The position numbers were made by a program, and so were the translations under genes. DNA of 56,302 bases from positions 1-56,302 of the forward strand of contig JAFWXO010000021.1 of assembly GCA_017545865.1 (NCBI GenBank), in the 5' to 3' direction. Position 1 is the stretch's first letter; each line of letters begins with the position of its first letter. Source of the stretch: Clostridia bacterium (GTDB lineage Bacteria > Bacillota > Clostridia > Christensenellales > Borkfalkiaceae). The notes below the pieces were generated by a model. It was not told the origin of the DNA. It saw only the letters and a program-made list of their open reading frames with translations, and made no database searches. Below, in pieces: positions 19,817 to 27,448 of this stretch.

Positions 19817-19871
19817 CGAACATTTGTTCATATTATATAATAGATAAACACAAAAGTCAAACGTTTGTTCG
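19817..19871 (-). promoter_or_regulatory. Promoter of the radical-SAM pair with two LexA-like (SOS) boxes
   Basis: On the minus strand TTGACT (plus 19855-19860) and TATAAT (19832-19837) are exactly 17 bases apart. CGAACAAACGTTTG (plus 19858-19871) overlaps the -35. TGAACAAATGTTCG (plus 19817-19830) lies just downstream of the -10, at the expected start of transcription. Both fit the Firmicutes SOS consensus CGAACRNRYGTTYC with one and two mismatches. Binding at either site would block RNA polymerase. Confidence 0.8.
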
Positions 19872-19913
19872 TATTTTTATAAATAAATTTATACGCGAAG
19901 AACTGATAAAAGA

Positions 19914-19942
19914 TTGACAAGTGAGCGCATTAAGATTAAAAT
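19914..19942 (+). promoter_or_regulatory. aspS promoter
   Basis: TTGACA (19914-19919) and TAAAAT (19937-19942) with a 17-base spacer. The predicted start near 19949 rules out the in-frame codons at 19945 and favours the ATG at 19984. Confidence 0.75.
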
Positions 19943-19983
19943 AGTTGTTAGTAAATAATATTTTTATTCATTTGGAGATTTTT

Positions 19984-21786
19984 ATGGCTGAACTTATGGG
20001 TAACTTACGCCGTACCAACTACTGTGGTTCTTTCACGATTGAAAGCGCTGGTAGTGAAGTGGTTGTTTGCGGTTGGGTTCAAAAAAGAAGAAATTTAGGT
20101 AGTTTAATTTTCGTTGACTTAAGAGATAAAACGGGTATCGTTCAAGTCGTTTTTGATAGTTCTGTTACGAGTGACCTTTTTGAAAAGGCAAGTTCTTTAC
20201 GTTCAGAATTTGTTTGTATGGTTAAGGGTACGGTTCGTGAAAGAGAAAATAAGACGGATAAAATTAAGACTGGCGCTATTGAAATTTTAGCGAGCGAACT
20301 TAAAGTTTTATCCGAAGCGGATACCACTCCGTTTGAAATCGTTGACGATACGGACGTTAACGAGAATTTAAGGCTCAAGTATAGATATCTTGACCTTAGA
20401 AGACCTACTTTGCAAAATAATCTTTTCGTGCGCCACAAAGTTTGCAAGGCTACGAGAAACTATCTTGATTCGCTTGACTTTACGGAAATTGAAACTCCGA
20501 TGCTTGGCAAGTCTTCTCCCGAAGGCGCGAGAGAATATCTCGTTCCGTCGAGAATTCACCCAACTTGTTTCTACGCGTTGCCTCAATCCCCGCAACTTTA
20601 CAAGCAACTTTTAATGGTTTCGGGTTTTGATAGATATTATCAAATTGCTAAATGTTTCCGTGACGAAGATTTAAGAGCAAACCGCCAACCTGAATTTACT
20701 CAAATCGATATTGAAATGAGTTTCGTTGAAAGAATTGAAGACGTTTTATATCCTATCGAAGGTTTAGTAAAATCTATTTTCAAAGAAACTATCGGTCTTG
20801 ATTTAGGCGAAGGTCACTTCCGCCAAATGCCTTATCGTGAAGCGATGGAGCGTTTTGGTTCTGATAAGCCTGACACTCGTTTTGGCTTAGAACTCGTTGA
20901 CGTTTCGGATATTGCTAAAAAGGTTGATTTCAAAGTGTTTAGCGATGCTCTCGCTATTGACGGTGTTATTAAGGGTAGCGTTAGGGCTATCAACGCCAAG
21001 GGCTTTGCATCAAAACTTTCAAGAAAGGATATCGACGGTTTAGTTGAATTCGTTAAAACCTTAGGCGCTAAGGGTTTAGCGTGGCTTTCTTATCCCGTTG
21101 GTGGGGAAATTAAAGGCTCGTTCCTTAAATTTTTATCGGAAGAAAACGTTAAAGAACTTTCTGAAAGACTTAACTTTGAAGAAGGCGACGTATTGTTCTT
21201 TGCAGCAGATAAAGATTACGTTGTTTTCAACACCTTGGGCGGTTTAAGACTTCACCTTGGCGAAAAGTACGGTCTTATCGATAAAGATACTTACGATATT
21301 TTATGGGTGACTGAATTCCCGATGTTTGATTACAGCGAAGAAGAAGATCGCTTTGTAGCCGTTCACCATCCGTTCACGTCGCCTATGGATGAAGACTTTG
21401 AACTTTGTTCAACCGAGCCTATGAAGGCAAGGGCAAAGGCTTACGATATCGTTATTAACGGTCAAGAAGCCGGCGGTGGTACGGTTAGAATTCACAGAAG
21501 GGAAGTTCAAGAAAAGATGTTCTCTATCTTAGGCTTTACCCCTGAAGATATTAAGGAAAGATTTGGTTTCTTCGTTGACGCGTTCCGTTACGGCGCTCCT
21601 CCGCACGGTGGTTTAGCGCTCGGTCTTGATAGACTCGTTATGCTTCTTACAAAAACCGATTCTATCAAAGAAGTTATCGCGTTCCCCAAAGTTCAAACTG
21701 CATCTTGTTTAATGACTGGCGCGCCTGACTTAGTTGAAGAAAAGCAACTTCGTGAACTTCACGTTCAATCTATTGAAAGGAAATAA
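19984..21786 (+). CDS. aspS: Aspartate-tRNA ligase
   Basis: A 600-residue class II aminoacyl-tRNA synthetase. The N-terminal OB fold (VVVCGWVQKRRNLGSLIFVDLRD) reads the anticodon. Motif 2 is FRDEDLRANRQPEFTQIDIE, and motif 3 lies in GLALGLDRLVMLL. The GAD insertion domain of bacterial-type enzymes is present between them. GGAG stands seven bases before the ATG. Whether it is discriminating or also charges tRNA-Asn cannot be told, but an asnS gene lies 2.5 kb downstream, so a strictly Asp-specific enzyme is plausible. Two SGNH genes follow closely. Confidence 0.96.
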   Translation: MAELMGNLRRTNYCGSFTIESAGSEVVVCGWVQKRRNLGSLIFVDLRDKTGIVQVVFDSSVTSDLFEKASSLRSEFVCMVKGTVRERENKTDKIKTGAIEILASELKVLSEADTTPFEIVDDTDVNENLRLKYRYLDLRRPTLQNNLFVRHKVCKATRNYLDSLDFTEIETPMLGKSSPEGAREYLVPSRIHPTCFYALPQSPQLYKQLLMVSGFDRYYQIAKCFRDEDLRANRQPEFTQIDIEMSFVERIEDVLYPIEGLVKSIFKETIGLDLGEGHFRQMPYREAMERFGSDKPDTRFGLELVDVSDIAKKVDFKVFSDALAIDGVIKGSVRAINAKGFASKLSRKDIDGLVEFVKTLGAKGLAWLSYPVGGEIKGSFLKFLSEENVKELSERLNFEEGDVLFFAADKDYVVFNTLGGLRLHLGEKYGLIDKDTYDILWVTEFPMFDYSEEEDRFVAVHHPFTSPMDEDFELCSTEPMKARAKAYDIVINGQEAGGGTVRIHRREVQEKMFSILGFTPEDIKERFGFFVDAFRYGAPPHGGLALGLDRLVMLLTKTDSIKEVIAFPKVQTASCLMTGAPDLVEEKQLRELHVQSIERK

Positions 21787-21790
21787 AATT

Positions 21791-22390
21791 ATGAAACTTG
21801 TGTTTTTCGGCGATTCGGTAACCGATGCAAAACACGATATAAATAGCGACTACCCAAACTTAAATTTAGGTTTGGGTTACGTTCTTTTTGCTAAAGCAAA
21901 ACTCGTTGAAAACGGCTATGATTTTAGCGTGGTTAATCGCGGTATTGCAGGTCAATGCACTAAAGAACTTATCGAAAGGTTCGAGCGTGACGTTGTTTCT
22001 GAACAACCTGACGTTTTGACTATGCTCGTTGGCGCTAACGATTTTTGGTTTGGGCTTGATTTGTTTAGGGAAAGATACGAAACTTTAATTTCTCTTTTTA
22101 AAGAGCGTTTGCCAAACACAAAAGTTATTTTAATGCAACCTTTCGTATTAAAAGGTTATCACTCGGATAGTAGAAACGGCGTTTATCACAAAATTAGAGA
22201 GTACGCTAAAATCGTTGACGAGATAGCTGAAAAATACGGTTATCCTTACGTTGAACTTCAAAAACTTCTTGACGAAGAGGCTCAAAAGGTTGGAGAAGAA
22301 GCGCTTTTATACGATGGTATTCATCCAAACGTTTACGGCGCTAAGTTTTTAGCGGATAAATGGTTTGAAGTTTTTAGGAGTATATTATGA
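21791..22390 (+). CDS. SGNH/GDSL-family hydrolase 1
   Basis: A 199-residue hydrolase with block I FFGDSVTDA (Ser nucleophile), block II around NRGIAGQ (Gly), block III LVGANDFWFG (Asn) and block V DGIHPNVYG (Asp and His). These are the four SGNH blocks. No signal peptide is present, so an intracellular esterase or acyl-carbohydrate deacetylase role is likely. AAAGGAAA precedes the ATG at 21791, five bases after the aspS stop. It overlaps the second hydrolase gene by four bases. The two proteins are related and probably arose by tandem duplication. Confidence 0.88.
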   Translation: MKLVFFGDSVTDAKHDINSDYPNLNLGLGYVLFAKAKLVENGYDFSVVNRGIAGQCTKELIERFERDVVSEQPDVLTMLVGANDFWFGLDLFRERYETLISLFKERLPNTKVILMQPFVLKGYHSDSRNGVYHKIREYAKIVDEIAEKYGYPYVELQKLLDEEAQKVGEEALLYDGIHPNVYGAKFLADKWFEVFRSIL

Positions 22391-23019
22391 AAATAGTTTT
22401 TTTAGGTGATTCTATAACCGACGCAGGTCGCAACTCAACTCATTATATGCCTAACTTCAAGTTGGGCTATGGTTACGTGTTCTTATTAAAGTCTGCGCTT
22501 AGCAAAAAAGACCCTTTGAAATACGAAGTTGTAAACGTTGGTATTAGCGGTAATAGAATAGTTGACTTACTTGCAAGAATTAAGCGTGACGTATGGAATG
22601 AAAATCCAGACGTTATTAGTATTTTGGTCGGTGTGAACGACGTTTGGCACGAAATTCAAAACCAAAACGGCGTTGAAATCGATAGATTTGAAAAATACTA
22701 TCGCGATATTATTGAAGAAAGTAAAAAGAGATTTCCTAATTGTAAACTCATAATACTTGAACCTTTCGTTTTAGAAGGCGAAGCAACTCAAGGCAAATAT
22801 AACGAGTTTTTAGAAGTTAAAGAATATGCAAAAGTCGTTAGAAAACTTGCGAGCGAATACGAAATTCCGCTCGTTGAATTGCAAGAAGAGTTTGACCGTT
22901 TAAGTGAAAAGTACGGTGTTAAACCGCTTTTATGGGACGGTGTTCATCCCGACGTTTTCGGCGCAACCGTAATTGCGGATAAGTGGATGGAAGTTTTCAA
23001 TAAAGAAATAGATAATTAA
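22387..23019 (+). CDS. SGNH/GDSL-family hydrolase 2
   Basis: A 210-residue paralogue of the preceding gene. It keeps FLGDSITDAGR, NVGISGNR, LVGVNDVWHE and DGVHPDVFG, so all SGNH catalytic blocks are intact. It is cytoplasmic by lack of a signal sequence. The ATG overlaps the preceding stop (ATGA), which predicts translational coupling and perhaps a hetero-oligomer or complementary substrate range. The substrate is unknown. Confidence 0.88.
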   Translation: MKIVFLGDSITDAGRNSTHYMPNFKLGYGYVFLLKSALSKKDPLKYEVVNVGISGNRIVDLLARIKRDVWNENPDVISILVGVNDVWHEIQNQNGVEIDRFEKYYRDIIEESKKRFPNCKLIILEPFVLEGEATQGKYNEFLEVKEYAKVVRKLASEYEIPLVELQEEFDRLSEKYGVKPLLWDGVHPDVFGATVIADKWMEVFNKEIDN

Positions 23020-23025
23020 GTTTAA

Positions 23026-23052
23026 GCCTTCGGAATTTCCGAAGGTTTTTTC
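23026..23052 (+). terminator. Terminator of the aspS-SGNH operon
   Basis: A stem CCTTCGGAA / TTCCGAAGG with minimal loop, followed by TTTTTT. Confidence 0.8.
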
Positions 23053-23100
23053 GTATACAAAAACTTTTTTCGGTCAATAATACCAAAGGAGGTTTTTATT

Positions 23101-23700
23101 ATGGAACTTATTAACAGCAAAACTTACGAAAATTTAAAAAAGGCGTATATTGCCGAGTGTTCGGCAAGAACGAGATACGAGTTTGTAGAATACGGTCAAA
23201 GGGCGGCGGGTTACGAAGGTTTAGCGCAAATTACCGATAAAATTGCATATCAAGAATTCAATCACGCCCGTATGCTTTACACTCACATTGAAGATGCGAC
23301 TAAAGGCGTTATCGACAACGAGCAAATTTCAGTTACTTTGCCTTTTAGGCAAAAGTGGGATATCGTTGAGAACTTAAAGTTTACCGCTGAAGACGAAGAC
23401 GATGAGGCTAAATTTTATCAAAAAGCGGTTAAAACGGCTAAGGAAGAAGGTTTCCCAGCAATTGCGGCTCTGTTTGAAATGATAAGAAAAGTTGAACTTA
23501 AACACAAAAAGATATTCTTATTCCTTTACGAAAAAATGAAAGATAAAAAGCTATTTAACAGCGATAAGGAAAGAGAGTGGGTTTGCCCAGCTTGCGGTAA
23601 TTCCGTTAAGGCGACTACCGCTCCTGAAAAATGCCCGCTATGTATGGCAAAGCGTGAAACTTTTAAAATTGCGCTCCCTAAAGAACTTATGGATTTTTAA
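23101..23700 (+). CDS. Rubrerythrin family protein
   Basis: A 199-residue non-heme diiron protein for peroxide detoxification in anaerobes. The ferritin-like domain carries the ECSARTRYEF and EFNHARM ligands, and a second pair in EVELKH-like KVELKHKK. The C-terminal rubredoxin-like domain has CPAC and CPLC (residues about 160 and 178), which bind one iron. AAAGGAGG is a near-perfect ribosome binding site. The strong site and single-gene arrangement suit high expression under oxidative stress. The spacing between its metal sites is slightly longer than in classical rubrerythrin. Confidence 0.9.
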   Translation: MELINSKTYENLKKAYIAECSARTRYEFVEYGQRAAGYEGLAQITDKIAYQEFNHARMLYTHIEDATKGVIDNEQISVTLPFRQKWDIVENLKFTAEDEDDEAKFYQKAVKTAKEEGFPAIAALFEMIRKVELKHKKIFLFLYEKMKDKKLFNSDKEREWVCPACGNSVKATTAPEKCPLCMAKRETFKIALPKELMDF

Positions 23701-23709
23701 CGGTGAATT

Positions 23710-23820
23710 ATGTCAAGCGATAAAGTGAAAAATCTCGATGAAAAAGAATATCTAGCGTTTATAAAGGAACTCGTTGGCGACGATGAGGTTGAAGTTTTAG
23801 AACCGCAAAAAAAAGACTAA
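23710..23820 (+). CDS. Possible 36-residue acidic small protein
   Basis: A short frame opens nine bases after the rubrerythrin stop (ATG at 23710, GGTGA upstream) and ends at TAA 23820. It begins MSSDKVKNLDEKEYLAFIKE and is acidic with a Glu/Asp-rich end. Codon use resembles its neighbours. No homologue is recognised. The close spacing makes translation plausible, but a chance frame cannot be excluded. Confidence 0.4.
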   Translation: MSSDKVKNLDEKEYLAFIKELVGDDEVEVLEPQKKD

Positions 23821-23830
23821 AAGCATACCC

Positions 23831-24197
23831 TTAGCCGAGTCCCTACAAGGGATTCGGCAACTAAATAAATCCGTAAACGGATTTGTGAGATTTGCCTAAC
23901 GGCAAGTGATATTGCTAACGCAGTGATATCTTGCTACGCAAGGTTTTGGATTTATTTAATATCACTTTGGCTTTGCCAAAATAACACTGTTTACCCTGTA
24001 AACAATACCACTTTTAGCCATGAGGCTAAAAATATAACTGCCAAGGCAGTTGGCGTTCGCTAACGCTCGGCTAAACTTATGAAACTTAATTATTTTCGTA
24101 TAAAAAGCCCACTATATTTGCACTTGCAAAACGTAGTGGGTTATACTTTTGGTTTTGTTTAACTTCTACAAGTAATACCCTAATGGGTATGTTTTTT
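23831..24197. repeat. Dense hairpin array in a gene-free interval
   Basis: About twelve short inverted repeats follow each other with few unpaired bases. They include GCCGAGTCCC/GGGATTCGGC (23834-23858), AAATCCG/CGGATTT (23867-23884), TTGCC/GGCAA (23892-23905), CTTGC/GCAAG (23930-23942), TTTGGC/GCCAAA (23966-23980), TGTTTAC/GTAAACA (23988-24004), TTTTAGCC/GGCTAAAA (24012-24031), AACTGCC/GGCAGTT (24036-24051), GCGTT/AACGC (24053-24066) and CCCACTA/TAGTGGG (24108-24140). Longer arms enclose them: TTAGCCGAG/CTCGGCTAA (23831-23839, 24066-24074) and TAAATAAATCC/GGATTTATTTA (23862-23872, 23948-23958). Three AGTGATAT/ATATCACT copies are interspersed. No gene above 36 residues is seen. I do not recognise the element. 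Confidence 0.8.
24175..24197 (+). terminator. Terminator at the end of the hairpin array
   Basis: ATACCC-TAAT-GGGTAT followed by G and six T residues. It would stop transcription running through rubrerythrin and the array before asnS. Confidence 0.6.
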
Positions 24198-24279
24198 CGT
24201 TTACGCACAATATATGGTGTAAAAATCTTTAAAATTGTTAAAAAAATATTCTCAAACGGTAGCAAAATGAAAAAAAATA

Positions 24280-24288
24280 TGTTATAAT
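24280..24288 (+). promoter_or_regulatory. asnS extended -10 promoter
   Basis: TGTTATAAT at 24280-24288 is an extended -10. The -35 region is poor. The surrounding 24200-24324 is AT-rich and shows no T-box element. Confidence 0.5.
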
Positions 24289-24324
24289 TTATAAAATTAT
24301 AATTTTTAATTTCAAGGTGTTTTT

Positions 24325-25722
24325 ATGCTTAAAAGAATTTGTGTTAAAGAAATTTATCAAAACAGCGAAGTTTACGGTGGCAAAGAAGTAACCGTTGCAG
24401 GTTGGGCTCGTACTATTCGTGATAGTAAGGCGTTCGGCTTTATCGAACTTAACGACGGTAGCTTTTTTAAGAGCGTTCAAATAGTTTTTGAAAGGGCAAA
24501 AGTTGGCAACTACGATGAGATTGCAAAGCAAAACGTAGGCGCGTCTTTGATTATAAAAGGCAAGGTTATTTTAACTCCCGATGCAAAACAACCTTTTGAA
24601 ATCAACGCTAGTGAAATTGCAGTTGAAGGTACTTCAACTCCCGATTATCCTTTACAAAAAAAGCGCCACTCCGTTGAATATTTAAGAGAAATTGCATATC
24701 TCCGCCCAAGAACTAATATGTTCAGCGCCGTGTTTAGAGTGAGAAGTGAAGCGGCTTTTGCAATTCACGAATATTTTAATCAAAACGGTTTCGTTTACGT
24801 TCACACTCCGCTTATCACGGGTTCTGACTGTGAAGGCGCGGGCGCTATGTTCCAAGTAACCACGCTTGACCTTAACAATATTCCCAAAACTGAAGACGGT
24901 TCGGTTGACTACAAGCAAGACTTTTTTGAAAAGCCTGCAAGTTTAACGGTTTCCGGTCAACTTTCCGCTGAAGCGTACGCGCTTGCATTTGGCAAGGTTT
25001 ACACTTTTGGCCCAACGTTTAGAGCAGAGCGTTCAAACACCGCTCGCCACGCATCTGAATTTTGGATGATTGAGCCTGAAATGGCGTTTTGCGATCTTCA
25101 AGGGGATATGGACGTTGCTGAAGGTATGGTTAAATACGTTATTAAGCACATTATGAAAACTTGCAAAGAAGAACTTGAATTCTTCAACAATTTTGTGGAC
25201 AAGGGCTTGCTTGAAAGACTTAACAACGTTATTTCAAACGATTTCGTAAGGCTTACTTACACCGAAGCGATTGAAATTTTATCGCCTGTTAAGGATAGAT
25301 TTGAATATCCCGTTTACTGGGGTTGCGATCTTCAATCTGAACACGAAAGATATATCACTGAAGAAATTTTCAAAAAACCCGTGTTCTTAACCGATTACCC
25401 CAAGGAAATCAAGGCTTTCTATATGAGGCTTAACGACGATGGCAAGACCGTTGCCGCATCCGACCTTTTAGTTCCAGGTATCGGCGAACTTGTTGGCGGA
25501 TCTCAAAGAGAAGAACGTGAAGACGTTTTAAGGGCGAGAATTAACGAACTTGGGCTTAAAGAACAAGATTACGACTGGTATATCAATTTAAGAAAGTTTG
25601 GTGGTACTAAGCACGCTGGTTTCGGTCTTGGTTTTGAAAGAATGGTTATGTATCTTACGGGTATTGCAAATATTCGTGACGCTATTCCGTTCCCGAGAAC
25701 AGTTTCAAATCTTGAATTCTAA
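24325..25722 (+). CDS. asnS: Asparagine-tRNA ligase
   Basis: A 465-residue class II synthetase. The OB-fold domain starts [12 protein letters not shown], and [20 protein letters not shown] marks motif 1. [26 protein letters not shown] is the AsnRS-type active-site segment, where archaeal-like AspRS has a similar QSPQ region. [13 protein letters not shown] and [13 protein letters not shown] (motif 3) complete the site. The length and HAEFWM(I/V)EPE wording favour AsnRS over AspRS. It forms a cluster with plsX eleven bases downstream. Confidence 0.95.
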   Translation: MLKRICVKEIYQNSEVYGGKEVTVAGWARTIRDSKAFGFIELNDGSFFKSVQIVFERAKVGNYDEIAKQNVGASLIIKGKVILTPDAKQPFEINASEIAVEGTSTPDYPLQKKRHSVEYLREIAYLRPRTNMFSAVFRVRSEAAFAIHEYFNQNGFVYVHTPLITGSDCEGAGAMFQVTTLDLNNIPKTEDGSVDYKQDFFEKPASLTVSGQLSAEAYALAFGKVYTFGPTFRAERSNTARHASEFWMIEPEMAFCDLQGDMDVAEGMVKYVIKHIMKTCKEELEFFNNFVDKGLLERLNNVISNDFVRLTYTEAIEILSPVKDRFEYPVYWGCDLQSEHERYITEEIFKKPVFLTDYPKEIKAFYMRLNDDGKTVAASDLLVPGIGELVGGSQREEREDVLRARINELGLKEQDYDWYINLRKFGGTKHAGFGLGFERMVMYLTGIANIRDAIPFPRTVSNLEF

Positions 25723-25733
25723 GGAGATTTATT

Positions 25734-26756
25734 ATGAAAATATTATTAGACGCGTTTGGCGGAGATAATTCCCCGGGCGAGATTATAAAAGGCGCGGTTG
25801 ATTACGTTAAGGAAGGCGGTGTAGCCGAAGTTTGTTTAGTAGGCAAGGAAGACGTTATTAAGCAAATTATCAAAGAAAACGGTTATAGCGATAAAAACTT
25901 ATCCTTTTTAAACGCAACCGAAGTTATCACTTGCGAAGAAGCGCCAACCGAAGCGTTCAAGAAAAAACCCGATTCTTCAATTACCGTTGGTATGAAGGCT
26001 TTAAAAACGGGTGAATACGGCGCTTTCGTTTCCGCTGGTTCAACGGGCGCAGTTTTAACCGCAGGCGTTTTAGTTGCTGGTAGGCTTAAAGGCGTTAAAA
26101 GACCTGGTATGGGAACTATTATGCCAACCGTTAAAGGTAGTCCAACTTTCTTTATGGATTGTGGCGCAAACGCTGAGTGCAAGCCTGAATTTTTAGTTCA
26201 ATTCGCTATTATAGGCGACGTTTATATGAAGAAGGTTTACGGTGTTAAAAATCCGAGAATCGGTCTTTTATGTAACGGAACGGAAGAAGAAAAGGGCAAC
26301 GCTTTCACTCACTCCGTTTATAACGCTTTAAAACAAGTTGAAGGTATTAACTTCATCGGCAACGTTGAAGGTAGAGATATTGTTTCCGGCGCTTGTGACG
26401 TTGTTGTTACAGACGGTTTTAGCGGTAACGTAGCAGTAAAATCAATCGAAGGTGCTGCAAAAGTTATTATGGCGGTGCTTAAGAGAAACGTTATGGCTTC
26501 TTTAAAGGCAAAAATCGGTTTCTTATTTATGAAAAAGGCGTTTAAGAAAACGGTTAAAGAAATTGACTATAATAACCGTGGCGGTGCGGTATTCCTTGGC
26601 GTAAACGGTGTTATTTGCAAGGCGCACGGCTCGTCGAAAGCGCCTGCAATTAAAGCATCGTTATTCCAAGCGGAAACTGCGGTTAAAAACGATATTAAAT
26701 CTGAAATCATCGCAAGGCTTACCGATGAAAAATTAAGCCTTATCAAATACGAATAA
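25734..26756 (+). CDS. plsX: Phosphate acyltransferase PlsX
   Basis: A 340-residue enzyme that makes acyl-phosphate from acyl-ACP for PlsY in phospholipid synthesis. The start ILLDAFGGDNSPGEIIKGA, the GSTGAVL segment, FMDCGANAECKPE and VVTDGFSGNV are diagnostic. It is a peripheral membrane protein in studied species. AAGGAG precedes the ATG. It ends one base before the rnc start codon. In many Firmicutes acpP lies between plsX and rnc; here it does not. Confidence 0.95.
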   Translation: MKILLDAFGGDNSPGEIIKGAVDYVKEGGVAEVCLVGKEDVIKQIIKENGYSDKNLSFLNATEVITCEEAPTEAFKKKPDSSITVGMKALKTGEYGAFVSAGSTGAVLTAGVLVAGRLKGVKRPGMGTIMPTVKGSPTFFMDCGANAECKPEFLVQFAIIGDVYMKKVYGVKNPRIGLLCNGTEEEKGNAFTHSVYNALKQVEGINFIGNVEGRDIVSGACDVVVTDGFSGNVAVKSIEGAAKVIMAVLKRNVMASLKAKIGFLFMKKAFKKTVKEIDYNNRGGAVFLGVNGVICKAHGSSKAPAIKASLFQAETAVKNDIKSEIIARLTDEKLSLIKYE

Positions 26757-26757
26757 T

Positions 26758-27429
26758 ATGATTTTTAATTTAACTGAAGTTCAAAAAAGGATAGGTTACG
26801 ATTTTAAAGACAGTAATTTATTAAGGGTTGCTTTCACTCACGCATCTTTTTCCAACGAGAAAAAGGGGGAACAAAACAACGAAAGGCTTGAGTTTTTAGG
26901 CGATAGCGTTTTAGGTTTTGTGGTTGCCGACTATCTCTACAACAAAAGTGGGGCAGACGAAGGCGATATGACTGAAAATAAGCAACTTATAGTATCTTTC
27001 AAGCCTTTAAGCGGAGCGTGCAAGCGATTAAAACTTAGTGAGCATTTAATCGTTGGAGAAAATGTTACCGTAACTGAAAAACTTCAAGAAAATTTAATAG
27101 AAGCGGTTATCGGCGCTATTTATTTAGACGGCGGTATTGAACAAGCCAAAAAGTTTATTTATAATAACATTATAAATAAGATTAAACTTAAATCAAATAG
27201 CGAGCCTATTGATTACAAAAGTAAACTAAACGAACTTGCATCTAAAAAACGTTTTAGCGTTACTTACGAAACGGTTGCTAAAAAGGGGCTTGATAACGAT
27301 CCAACTCACACCATTCAACTTTTAATTGACGGTAAAAAGTTGGTTTCCTCAACTGCAAAGGGGAAAAAGCAAAATGCAGAGCAACTTTGCGCTAAAAAAG
27401 CGCTTGAAATTTTAAAAAAGAAAAAATAA
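26758..27429 (+). CDS. rnc: Ribonuclease III
   Basis: A 223-residue double-strand-specific endoribonuclease. NNERLEFLGDSVLGFVVADYLY is the signature motif with the metal-binding Glu and Asp. ENLIEAVIGAIYLDGG carries the second acidic cluster. A dsRNA-binding domain fills residues 150-223 (YKSKLNELASKKRFSVTYE and KKQNAEQLCAKKALE). The plsX-rnc-smc-ftsY order is classical for Firmicutes, and spacing is tight, so all four are probably co-transcribed. Confidence 0.96.
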   Translation: MIFNLTEVQKRIGYDFKDSNLLRVAFTHASFSNEKKGEQNNERLEFLGDSVLGFVVADYLYNKSGADEGDMTENKQLIVSFKPLSGACKRLKLSEHLIVGENVTVTEKLQENLIEAVIGAIYLDGGIEQAKKFIYNNIINKIKLKSNSEPIDYKSKLNELASKKRFSVTYETVAKKGLDNDPTHTIQLLIDGKKLVSSTAKGKKQNAEQLCAKKALEILKKKK

Positions 27430-27448
27430 AACAAAAAACGGGTAAACA

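Noticed and set aside
19945-19983. Upstream start for aspS
   Set aside because: It falls at the predicted start of transcription and has no ribosome binding site, whereas ATG 19984 has GGAG.
23834-23858. Rho-independent terminator right after rubrerythrin
   Set aside because: The stem is strong but is followed by AACTAAATAA rather than T residues; the first real terminator is at 24175.
23831-24197. CRISPR array
   Set aside because: The stems differ in sequence from one another, there are no equal direct repeats with equal spacers, and no cas genes are nearby.
24080-24324. T-box riboswitch before asnS
   Set aside because: No AGGGTGGAACCGCG-like T-box sequence or specifier stem is visible; the hairpins present do not have that layout. 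The aspS leader likewise is too short.
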